A DNA stretch of 64,000 nucleotides from NCBI GenBank assembly GCA_964428345.1, contig CAYRYD010000029.1:1-64000 (forward strand), written 5' to 3'. Source of the stretch: JABDMH01 sp964428345 (lineage in GTDB: Bacteria; Bacteroidota; Bacteroidia; Chitinophagales; Saprospiraceae). A program made the position numbers and the translations under genes. The notes beneath the pieces were generated by a model, which made no database searches, was not told the origin of the DNA, and was given only the letters and a program-made list of their open reading frames with translations. Below, piece by piece: positions 33,307 through 41,831 of this stretch (positions are counted from its first letter, which is position 1; each line of letters starts with the position of its first letter).

Positions 33307-35682
33307 CTACTGAAATTTAAAGTTGTAGGAGACAGATGGTATAAAATTACCAACCACCGCAAGTTTGATGGCTTCTGTAGAGGTGGGCTGATCGGGAAGC
33401 ACCCGTTCGGAAGTCTGCCGGAAAAAGATGGAAAATGGATTCCGGCGGCTGTAGACATTGTAAATGGAAAATACCCAGTCACCTACCCAGCGGTCACCCG
33501 GTTTTTTCGGTTTACCTTTCAATGTAGCAGACAAGTCAAGGCGGTGGTAGTCCGGAATCCGGACATTGTTCCGGGTATCGTTGCTATTGTGGGGTACCAC
33601 ATAACCCTGTTGCTCATACCGGCTGGTGGCAAAAGTGGTCGGGGTCCCGGTATTGTATACAAAAGTGCCACTCAGCGACCAGCGATTGTTGAGGTCATAA
33701 AACGCGGTCATACTCAAATTGTGTAACTGATCAAAACGGGATGGATACCATTGATTACGATTAATGCCATCAACCAGTCTTTCCGTACGGGCAAGGGTAT
33801 AGCTTAACCATCCGGTGAGCGATCCCTTGTTCTTCCCGGCCTGAATTTCAAGGCCATAAGCCCTGCCTTTTCCATCCAGCAGATCCCCCTCCAGATATTC
33901 ATTGAGTAACAAATCCGCTCCATCGATGTAATCAACCAGGTGTTTCATTTTTTTATAGTAAATCTCACCACTTAATTCATAAGTATTGTTGGACAGATTT
34001 TTGAAATAACCCAGGGCTACCTGATCACCGATCGTGGGTTTAATATTGTTGGTACTCGGTGTCCAGACATCAACCGGTGTTGAAGCGGTGGCGTTGGAAA
34101 TCAAATGGATGTACTGGGTAGTTCGGTTGTAACTGGCTTTGATGGACGACGAAGGGCTGGTTTGCCATTTAAGCGAAAACCGGGGTTCGAGATTCAGATA
34201 AGTTTGAATGCTTTCCCACTGGTTATATGCCCGAACCTCCGTGGGAGCCCTTCGCTGACCGGGTGGTGCGGATCCATAAGTATAAGCATTGCCCTTGCCA
34301 GTGTAATTAAAATGAGACACCCGCAGACCATAATTGAGGGAAAATACCGGCGAAATATCGTGTTCCATTTCGGCATAAGCTGCGCTCTCGATGGCATATT
34401 TCTTGTCAAGACTGACGTCGCTAAATTCACCTTCGCTGATGCCGGTGGCATTGCCCGGTTCAAAAGTATATACAATCGACTGCCCACCAAAACGCAATAT
34501 ATGTTGGGGATTGATAAAATAGGTGAATTCGGGCTTCAGACTGAAGTTTTCAATGTTGGCATTCCAGGTGAATTTGTTGAGCGCATCATCACCAAAATTG
34601 ATTTTATAATCGTAGTCGCTGAAATAAAAAGTGAAATTGCTGAATAATTTTTCACTGAATAAATGATTCCAGCGAATGGTACCTGTACTGTTGCCCCAAT
34701 TAAATCCGGCGGCGCTACCGAAACCGAAATTATCCCGGCCAAAATAACCAGAAGCGTAAATACGATTCTTTTCGTTGATGTTGTAATTGGCTTTCAGGGT
34801 CAGGTCATAAAAATTAAGGATCGAACCGGCGAGATCCTCATTTAAAAATGGTTTGGCTAACACATCGACGTACGACCTTCTTCCGGCGACAATAAAGGAA
34901 GCTTTATCCTTGACGAGGGGTGCTTCGATGGCCAGCCGGCTGAATATCAAACCTACTCCACCATTCATGGTAAAATCTTTGGTGTTTCCTTCTTTCATCC
35001 GGACATCAAGGATGGAAGCGATCCGGCCACCATATCTGGCGGGTATTCCGCCTTTGTATAGCTTGACATCCTTGACTGCATCGGGATTGAAAACCGAGAA
35101 AAACCCGAATAAATGGGCGGAATTAAAAACCGGGGCTTCATCCAGTAAAACCAGGTTTTGATCAATGCTGCCTCCTCTTACATTAAAACCCGAAGCCCCT
35201 TCGCCCACCGTCGATACCCCTGGCAGCAACTGGAGACTGCGGATTACTTCAACCTCTCCCAACAATGTAGGTATGCTTTTGATGGTCTGCATATCCAGCT
35301 TGTTGACGCTCATTTCGATATCGGTTACGTTACGATCTTCGGCTTCACCGGTAACCACGACTTCCACCAGTTCGGCAGCCATATCCGACAGTTCAATGTC
35401 GAGGGTAACATTCCGGTCGAGGTTGACCGTTTTTCGCTGGGTCTGCATGCCGAGGTAGGCAAATTCGACCGTATAGGTTCCCGGAGGAACGGATATGCTG
35501 TAAAATCCGTACTCGTTACTCGCAACACCCTGCTCCAGGTCGGCGATGTAAGCAGTCGCTCCGATCAGCGATTCGCCGTTGCTGGCATCCCGCAGATATC
35601 CACTCAAGGTATACTTTGTCTGGGCGGTAAGAAATGGGATCGTCAGAAAATAAGGTAAAATCAGAATCCAACCGAATTTCAT
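33307..35682 (-). CDS. TonB-dependent receptor (SusC-like, with carboxypeptidase-regulatory domain)
   Basis: 791 residues. A signal peptide is followed by a carboxypeptidase-regulatory-like domain (YTLSGYLRDASNGESLIGATAYIA, about 24-100), and then the plug (LLGEVEVIRSLQLLPGVSTVGEGASGFNVRGG, about 140-170). A 22-strand-type barrel extends to the terminal IPSVSYNFKFQ, a typical aromatic-ended last strand. It imports an unknown nutrient across the outer membrane using TonB energy. Operon with a DUF4249 lipoprotein. No sugar or siderophore genes lie directly beside it, so the substrate is open. Confidence 0.92.
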   Translation of the reverse strand: MKFGWILILPYFLTIPFLTAQTKYTLSGYLRDASNGESLIGATAYIADLEQGVASNEYGFYSISVPPGTYTVEFAYLGMQTQRKTVNLDRNVTLDIELSDMAAELVEVVVTGEAEDRNVTDIEMSVNKLDMQTIKSIPTLLGEVEVIRSLQLLPGVSTVGEGASGFNVRGGSIDQNLVLLDEAPVFNSAHLFGFFSVFNPDAVKDVKLYKGGIPARYGGRIASILDVRMKEGNTKDFTMNGGVGLIFSRLAIEAPLVKDKASFIVAGRRSYVDVLAKPFLNEDLAGSILNFYDLTLKANYNINEKNRIYASGYFGRDNFGFGSAAGFNWGNSTGTIRWNHLFSEKLFSNFTFYFSDYDYKINFGDDALNKFTWNANIENFSLKPEFTYFINPQHILRFGGQSIVYTFEPGNATGISEGEFSDVSLDKKYAIESAAYAEMEHDISPVFSLNYGLRVSHFNYTGKGNAYTYGSAPPGQRRAPTEVRAYNQWESIQTYLNLEPRFSLKWQTSPSSSIKASYNRTTQYIHLISNATASTPVDVWTPSTNNIKPTIGDQVALGYFKNLSNNTYELSGEIYYKKMKHLVDYIDGADLLLNEYLEGDLLDGKGRAYGLEIQAGKNKGSLTGWLSYTLARTERLVDGINRNQWYPSRFDQLHNLSMTAFYDLNNRWSLSGTFVYNTGTPTTFATSRYEQQGYVVPHNSNDTRNNVRIPDYHRLDLSATLKGKPKKPGDRWVGDWVFSIYNVYSRRNPFSIFFRQTSERVLPDQPTSTEAIKLAVVGNFIPSVSYNFKFQ

Positions 35683-36009
35683 AAAAAGGCATCAATGTTT
35701 GACGTCATTACAACGGGAAGCTCTGTAGTTTGTTTCCGGATTTCTATGAAGTGATCATTAAATCCGACGACGGGATAGTCGTTATTTGGATCTCAGTCTG
35801 GCTGACCCGGTCTAAATGTTATTATATCAGGAGATTCAATAGCCATTGGTTCAATCGGAAAGGGAAATAAAAGATATGGTCAAATAATTAGTTCTAGAAA
35901 TAAAATTATGACTTATTTAAAACCGGAAAAATTAATGGGAGTTGACGGATACAGTTTAACGGCCTTTCTACCATAAGCAGAGTTTCTTGGAGGCGCCCTT
36001 TTTAATTTT
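35683..36009. other. 327-bp gap, no gene seen
   Basis: AT-rich, no convincing open frame. It separates the TonB operon promoter from the 3' end of the histidine cluster. No hairpin followed by a T-run was found for hutG. Confidence 0.5.
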
Positions 36010-37002
36010 CTAGAAAACGGTCATGGAAAACCGCGATTCATTCGGGGAAGAAAGGAGTTGTAAAATCCGGTACATCAGTGCTGCCGACAGCCGGGATGTA
36101 CGTTGATCCTGATCGAAATGGGGATTGGTCTCAGCGATGTCCAATCCGGCCATTTTTCCCGTTTCCACCAGACAGGGGAGGAGCGATTCAATAAACGCCG
36201 GATCACAACCAAGATGGGCCGGAGCGCTGACTCCGGGTGCAGTGGCAGCATTAAAACTGTCCATATCTATTGACAACAGAAAATAATCTAGACTTTCGAT
36301 AAACCTGCGGATCTTCCCTTCAACCTGGTTGATATGACGCCAATTGGACAACGATCCATCGATGATTTCCACACCAAGTTCACGGGCTTTCATCCATAAA
36401 GATGGGGTGTTGGCATAATCCCGGGTTCCTACACAAAGGTATTTGAACGCTTCGTTCTGGCTATGCAGCCAGTCGGCAATTTGCAGAAATGGACTTCCCG
36501 AATGGGCACCCTTTGGGTAAGGCCTCAGATCCAGATGTGGATCGAGGTTGATCACCCCTGTTGTACATCCGGGAGATCGAGTTTGGAGATACTTCCGGAT
36601 ACCGGCAAAATGTCCGTAGCTCAGATCGTGGCTGCCTCCAAGTACGATGGTAAAGCATGGCCGACCCTGCCATTGGAAGATGTGTTCGGCAAGCTCCTGC
36701 TGGATTTTCTCGACCGATCCTTCGGGCTTGATGTCACCGGTGTCTATCAACCGGATATTTTCCTGCCAGGGCAGGTTACCAAAAGCCTGCCGGATAGCCA
36801 GGGGGCCATCCGCCGAACCGGCTCTTCCCTGATTGTGGGTCGATCCCAGGTCCGAAGCATAACCGGTCAGTGCAATCGATGGTTGAGATATCGCAGCTGG
36901 TTGAAATTCCCCGATCACCACTTTCTGGTGCCATCGTGCCGTACCGGGATCATCTCCATCTACCCGTCCGGTCCACCATCCTTTGGCAGCTTTCTGTAAC
37001 AT
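36010..37002 (-). CDS. hutG: Formimidoylglutamase (arginase/ureohydrolase family)
   Basis: 330 residues. Manganese-site motifs of ureohydrolases are present: GGSHDLSYGHFAG, NLDPHLDLRP (the middle residue is Pro where most members have Ala) and SIDMDSFNAATAPGVSAP. It cleaves N-formimidoyl-glutamate to glutamate and formamide, the last step of histidine degradation. It lies 117 bases downstream of hutI on the same strand, at the end of the cluster. Assignment rests on the family plus its neighbours. Confidence 0.9.
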   Translation of the reverse strand: MLQKAAKGWWTGRVDGDDPGTARWHQKVVIGEFQPAAISQPSIALTGYASDLGSTHNQGRAGSADGPLAIRQAFGNLPWQENIRLIDTGDIKPEGSVEKIQQELAEHIFQWQGRPCFTIVLGGSHDLSYGHFAGIRKYLQTRSPGCTTGVINLDPHLDLRPYPKGAHSGSPFLQIADWLHSQNEAFKYLCVGTRDYANTPSLWMKARELGVEIIDGSLSNWRHINQVEGKIRRFIESLDYFLLSIDMDSFNAATAPGVSAPAHLGCDPAFIESLLPCLVETGKMAGLDIAETNPHFDQDQRTSRLSAALMYRILQLLSSPNESRFSMTVF

Positions 37003-37119
37003 CGTTCAAGAGCTTAGAGATTTCTCAGATGAATCATTTCTTTCAGTTAGAGAATCCTATTGATAAATCTAATGATTTGTTACCTAATGACAAGGACCAG
37101 GAAGTGATCTGGTATCAGG

Positions 37120-38367
37120 TTAAAAAAATCGTTCACCATTTTTCCAGACCATGGACGGGCCCATATTGCCCTGTTGATATAGTATTTCACGGTAGTCATC
37201 AGTGGGAAATCCCACAAAGTCAGCCAGTTTTCCTTCCTGGATCAGGCCACGATCCGGTAACCGAAGGGCGGCAGCGGCACGGAAAGTAATCCCGGCAAAG
37301 ACTTCGGCTGAACTGAGCTTTTCAAAGGTAGCCAGGATGCTGGCCTGGGTGAGTAAGTCTCCCTGCGGGGCAGAACCGGGATTTTGGTCGGTCGCGATGA
37401 CCAGGCAGGCGTTGGCATCCAGGATTTTCCGGGCTGGTGCAAAGGGATGGCCCAAACCAATCGATGATCCGGGTAAAGCGGTGCAAATCACACCATTCCT
37501 TTGAAGGGCCCGGATTTCCAGTTCACCTGAGACTTCGAGGTGGTCAGCGCTTAGAATGCCCATCTCCGCTGCCAGGTGACTACCCGCTTTAGTAAACTGA
37601 TCGGCATGCATGACCAGGTCAAACCCCAATCTCCGGGCTTCTGTCAGGTAGGTTCTGGCTTCGTCCACGGTAAAAGCACTTTCTTCGACAAAGATGTCAA
37701 CCCGGGATGCCAGATTCTGCCTTTTGATTTCCGGCAGGAGGTCGTTGACCAGATATTCCAGATAGGCGGCATTGTTACCGGGAAAATCCCGGGGCTTCAG
37801 ATGGGCGGCAAGACAGGTCGGTACCAGATCGGCTGGATGCCTACGGTCAACCTGCTTTATGATTTCCAGGTGACGGATTTCCTGCTCAGCATTCAATCCG
37901 TATCCGCTCTTAATCTCGATGGTGGTGACCCCCCGGGTTAATTTCCTGGAAACCCTTTCTTTCAGGAGATCTTCGAGATTTTGGGAAGTCTCCTCCCGGG
38001 TTGACTGCACGGTTTGCCAGATTCCTCCTCCCTGCCTGGCAATTTCCAGATAGGATATACCGGCGATCCGGAGGGCAAAATCGTTGGCACGGCTACCGGC
38101 ATAACAAAGATGGGTGTGCGCATCGATTAATCCTGGCAACAGCACCATATCACCGGCCACCTGTTCCCGGGTATAATCATGACCCGGGTATTTCTCATCC
38201 AGGGTATGGTAATTATCCACTGCACTGATAATGCCGTTCTCCGTCGCAATGCCTCCATTCCTGATGATGGTCATCGCTTCATCGGCAAGGGGGCCGTGAA
38301 GAGGTAAATTAGCCAAGGTCAGGATCTGACTAAATGGGCCGATCAGTTTCTTTTGTTTCTTGATCAT
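37120..38367 (-). CDS. hutI: Imidazolonepropionase
   Basis: 415 residues, amidohydrolase superfamily. The metal-binding DAHTHLCYAGSRANDF (about 87-102) is followed by GGGIWQTVQSTRE, TTIEIKSGYGL, FVEESAFTVDEA, VMHADQF and IATDQNPGSAP. It converts 4-imidazolone-5-propionate to N-formimidoyl-glutamate. It begins 8 bases after hutU, so the cluster is one transcript. Confidence 0.95.
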   Translation of the reverse strand: MIKKQKKLIGPFSQILTLANLPLHGPLADEAMTIIRNGGIATENGIISAVDNYHTLDEKYPGHDYTREQVAGDMVLLPGLIDAHTHLCYAGSRANDFALRIAGISYLEIARQGGGIWQTVQSTREETSQNLEDLLKERVSRKLTRGVTTIEIKSGYGLNAEQEIRHLEIIKQVDRRHPADLVPTCLAAHLKPRDFPGNNAAYLEYLVNDLLPEIKRQNLASRVDIFVEESAFTVDEARTYLTEARRLGFDLVMHADQFTKAGSHLAAEMGILSADHLEVSGELEIRALQRNGVICTALPGSSIGLGHPFAPARKILDANACLVIATDQNPGSAPQGDLLTQASILATFEKLSSAEVFAGITFRAAAALRLPDRGLIQEGKLADFVGFPTDDYREILYQQGNMGPSMVWKNGERFF

Positions 38368-38375
38368 GAATTATA

Positions 38376-40070
38376 CTATATATCGAGATGGTAGTCCTTC
38401 AGATTTTGCCGGGCAACCGCATATCCGGCATCGGCATGCCGGATGATTCCCGTCGCCGGATCATTGTGCAGGACCCGGGACAAACACCTTTCAGCGCGAT
38501 CGCTGCCATCGGCCAGGATCACCATTCCAGCGTGCTGGGCATACCCCATTCCCACTCCGCCACCGTGATGAAAAGAGACCCAGGTAGCTCCGCCACTGGT
38601 ATTGGCCATGAGGTTTAGGAGCGGCCAGTCGGATACGGCATCGCTTCCATCCAGCATATGTTCCGTCTCGCGGTTTGGGGAGGCGACCGATCCACAATCA
38701 AGATGGTCGCGACCGATCACGACCGGAGCCCTGAGCATTCCCTTTCTCACCAAATCATTAAAGAGCAATCCCGCCGTTTGCCGTTCACCCATACCCAGCC
38801 AGCAGATCCGGCTCGGTAGCCCCTGGAAGGCCACTTTTTCCTGAGCTTTCGTAAGCCAGTTGATCAGAGAGGGGTTGTCCGGGAAAGTCTCCATCAACGC
38901 CCGGTCGGTAGTATAAATGTCTTCCGGATCGCCGGACAAGGCTACCCAGCGGAAGGGTCCTTTCCCATCACAAAAGAGATCGCGGATGTAAGCGGGAACA
39001 AAACCGGGAAAATCAAAGGCGTTTTCTACTCCACCCTCTTTGGCAAAGGCGCGAAGATTGTTCCCGTAATCAAAGGTGACTGCTCCGCGCTTCTGCAACT
39101 CCAGCATCAGTCGTACATGCCGGGCCATGCTTCTAATAGCTTCTTCTTTATACTTTGCCGGATTTTGACGACGCAGTTCGGCAGCCTGGGCAAGATTCAG
39201 GGTATGGGGAATGTAGCCATAGACCGGATCATGGGCGGATGTCTGGTCGGTGAGCATATCGGGGATAAGGTTGTCATTGATCAATTTTTCCAGCAGGTTG
39301 CCGGCATCACTGACCAGGCCGATCGATAGTGGTTGTTTCCGTTCGCGGGCCTCCAAAAGCCATTGTCTTGCTTCTTCATATGATTGAGTCATTTTGTCCA
39401 GATATTTGGTTTCCAGTCTTTTGCGTATTCTCATCTCATCAACATCTGCACCGATAAAAACTGCACCAGACATGGTAGCGGCTAATGGTTGGGCACCTCC
39501 CATGCCTCCGAGTCCGGCACTGGCAATGACTTTACCCTTGAGGTCACCCTGAAAATGCTTTTGGGCACAGGCCATGAAAGTCTCATAGGTACCCTGCAGG
39601 ATGCCCTGCGATCCAATATAGATCCAGCTTCCGGCCGTCATCTGACCAAACATCATCAATCCTTTGCTTTTCAAGTCACTGAAATGCTCCCAGGTGGCCC
39701 ACTTAGGTACCAGATTGCTGTTGGCAATCAGGACCCGGGGAGCTTCCGGATGGGTTGGCAGAATACCTACGGGTTTTCCCGACTGGATGAGCAGGCTTTC
39801 ATGCTCACTCAGTTTCAGCAGGCATTGAATAATTTTGCGAACCGCTTCCGGTGATCTTGCTGCCTGGCCGGTACCACCATATACGATTAGTTCGCGAGGA
39901 TTTTCGGCCACCTCGGCATCCAGATTGTTGAGGAGCATCCGGAGCGGAGCCTCCGTCTGCCAGCTTTGGGCATGGATTTTACTACCTCTTGGAGCCCGGT
40001 AGAAAGGATGGCTGGCATATTGATCAATAAACTTCGAAAAGGGAGTAGTCGTGGTTTCCGGTGATTTCAT
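38376..40070 (-). CDS. hutU: Urocanate hydratase
   Basis: 564 residues, the family length. The N-terminus FIDQYASHPFYRAPRGSKIHA is the standard opening. The NAD-binding glycine-rich segment is GLGGMGGAQPLA (about 167-178). The active-site cysteine lies in GLPSRICWLGMG, and HLDCGSVASPNRETEHM follows. It hydrates urocanate to imidazolonepropionate with NAD+ as electrophile. Its start overlaps the hutH gene by 47 bases. No later ATG would keep the conserved N-terminus. Confidence 0.95.
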   Translation of the reverse strand: MKSPETTTTPFSKFIDQYASHPFYRAPRGSKIHAQSWQTEAPLRMLLNNLDAEVAENPRELIVYGGTGQAARSPEAVRKIIQCLLKLSEHESLLIQSGKPVGILPTHPEAPRVLIANSNLVPKWATWEHFSDLKSKGLMMFGQMTAGSWIYIGSQGILQGTYETFMACAQKHFQGDLKGKVIASAGLGGMGGAQPLAATMSGAVFIGADVDEMRIRKRLETKYLDKMTQSYEEARQWLLEARERKQPLSIGLVSDAGNLLEKLINDNLIPDMLTDQTSAHDPVYGYIPHTLNLAQAAELRRQNPAKYKEEAIRSMARHVRLMLELQKRGAVTFDYGNNLRAFAKEGGVENAFDFPGFVPAYIRDLFCDGKGPFRWVALSGDPEDIYTTDRALMETFPDNPSLINWLTKAQEKVAFQGLPSRICWLGMGERQTAGLLFNDLVRKGMLRAPVVIGRDHLDCGSVASPNRETEHMLDGSDAVSDWPLLNLMANTSGGATWVSFHHGGGVGMGYAQHAGMVILADGSDRAERCLSRVLHNDPATGIIRHADAGYAVARQNLKDYHLDI

Positions 40071-41619
40071 CGTCCTGTTTTAAATGGTAATCACTAATCG
40101 TTTTCAGTCGGCGGCTCTGGATGATCTCCAGGGCGGTTGCGATATCGTTGGCAAAGACCCGGTCGTGATCGGCGTGGTCGATCAATGTGCGGATGTGTGC
40201 ATGGCACTCTTCGAGGATGGTACTGGATCGGTGCGGTCTTCGAAAATCGAACGCCTGGGAAGCACAAAGCAACTCGATGGCCAGGATTTTTTCAAGATTC
40301 TCAACAATATGTAGTGTCTTGCGACCGCTGATAGCCCCCATACTGACGTGATCCTCCTGACCAAGCGAAGTGGGAACACTATCGGCTGAAGCTGGAAAAC
40401 AGAGCGATTTATTTTCACTCACCAGGGCCGCAGTGGTATACTGAGGTAGCATGAATCCCGAGTTCAGTCCGGTGTGCTTCATCAATAGTTTGGGAAGTCC
40501 TTCCGTGTTGCCTTCCAGCATCAAATAGATACGACGGTCGGCAATGTTGCCGATCTCGGCGGCTGCCAGTCCCGCGTAATCCAGTGGGAGGGCCAGGGGT
40601 TGCCCATGGAAATTCCCACCGCTGACCGCTTCTCCCGATTCCAAAATGACCGGATTGTCCGTGACCGAATTGATTTCGGTCTCTGTGATTTCTTTAAGAT
40701 GGAGCCAGGCATTTCTGGAAGTTCCATGTACCTGGGGAATGCAACGCAGGGAATAAGGATCCTGCACCCTGCCGCAATGGGCGTGGGACTGCATGATCTC
40801 CGAGTTTTCCAACAGTTTCTCCATTCGCCGGGCAACATACCGGCAACCCCGGTGAGGCCTGAGTGCATGGAGCTCTGGTTTGAAGGGTTTGGCCGAGCCT
40901 AGCAGAGCTTCCAGGGTCATCGCCCCGATGATATCGGCGTGCGTGAGGCAATTCTGAAGCCGGTCGATGATCTGGATGGCAAAGGCAGCCATAAACTGTG
41001 TTCCGTTAATCAGCGCCAGTCCCTCCTTCGGACCGAGTACTAACGGACGAAGCTGAAACTTTGACAAAACCTGCGCGGCCGGCAATCGTTGATTTTGATA
41101 ATACACCTGCCCCAGGCCGATCAGCGGAAGACAGAGATGTGCCAGGGGTGCCAGATCACCAGACGCCCCGACCGAGCCCTGGGCAGGTACCACCGGAATC
41201 ACCTCGTTTTGAAGATGCCAGACCAGACGGTCGAGGGTAATTTGGCTTACTCCCGAAAATCCCTGCGCCAGGGCATGGATCTTTAAGAGAAGCATTAATC
41301 GGGTGGTTTCAATGGGAATCGGATCACCTACACCAACACTGTGGCTTTTCAGGATATTATGCTGTAAACCAATGATTTCATCCGCTGATATTAAAGTGTT
41401 GCAGAGTGGGCCGAAGCCGGTATTAATACCGTAAACAGTTTCGTTTCTGGCAAGAATCTGGTCAATATGATTTCTTGAAATGTCGACCTTATGAAGTACC
41501 TGATGGTTAAAAATTCCCTGGATATGACCCTGTGCAATAGCCAAAGCCTTTCCGGTGGTAAGCCATTCGTCGCCATATTGAAACCGGGTAGCCTGATCCG
41601 GAGCTGGTTGCGTCGACAT
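40024..41619 (-). CDS. hutH: Histidine ammonia-lyase
   Basis: 531 residues from the ATG at 41619. An in-frame ATG at 41688 would add 23 residues with no homology-like character. The MIO prosthetic group forms from Ala-Ser-Gly (152-154) in QGSVGASGDLAPLAH. YGINTGFGPL near 63 and HGQPLALPLDY, with LCFPASADSVPTSLGQEDHVSMG, are catalytic-site segments of the family. It removes ammonia from histidine to give urocanate. First gene of the hut cluster; it overlaps hutU by 47 bases. No HutC or histidine transporter is adjacent. Confidence 0.95.
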   Translation of the reverse strand: MSTQPAPDQATRFQYGDEWLTTGKALAIAQGHIQGIFNHQVLHKVDISRNHIDQILARNETVYGINTGFGPLCNTLISADEIIGLQHNILKSHSVGVGDPIPIETTRLMLLLKIHALAQGFSGVSQITLDRLVWHLQNEVIPVVPAQGSVGASGDLAPLAHLCLPLIGLGQVYYQNQRLPAAQVLSKFQLRPLVLGPKEGLALINGTQFMAAFAIQIIDRLQNCLTHADIIGAMTLEALLGSAKPFKPELHALRPHRGCRYVARRMEKLLENSEIMQSHAHCGRVQDPYSLRCIPQVHGTSRNAWLHLKEITETEINSVTDNPVILESGEAVSGGNFHGQPLALPLDYAGLAAAEIGNIADRRIYLMLEGNTEGLPKLLMKHTGLNSGFMLPQYTTAALVSENKSLCFPASADSVPTSLGQEDHVSMGAISGRKTLHIVENLEKILAIELLCASQAFDFRRPHRSSTILEECHAHIRTLIDHADHDRVFANDIATALEIIQSRRLKTISDYHLKQDDEITGNHDYSLFEVY

Positions 41620-41831
41620 CTTTTTTGATTTTTGCAAAGTTAAAGGGTTCGCCTGGATGTCTTCACTTTTTACCCTGAAACAGTCCAATCACCCGGAAGC
41701 CGGCGAAAAATACCAGAGCCTGCTGCGTTGTTCTGTTGTCCCGTATCAGATTTGGATGGAGTAGTCGTGCATGGGTTGACTATTAATTTTTATCTTAAGC
41801 CACTAAATTATTGACTACAGTCTACTTAAAA

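Noticed and set aside
34105..34647. 180-codon open frame antisense to the TonB receptor
   Set aside because: Shadow of a strongly supported receptor; no recognisable motifs.
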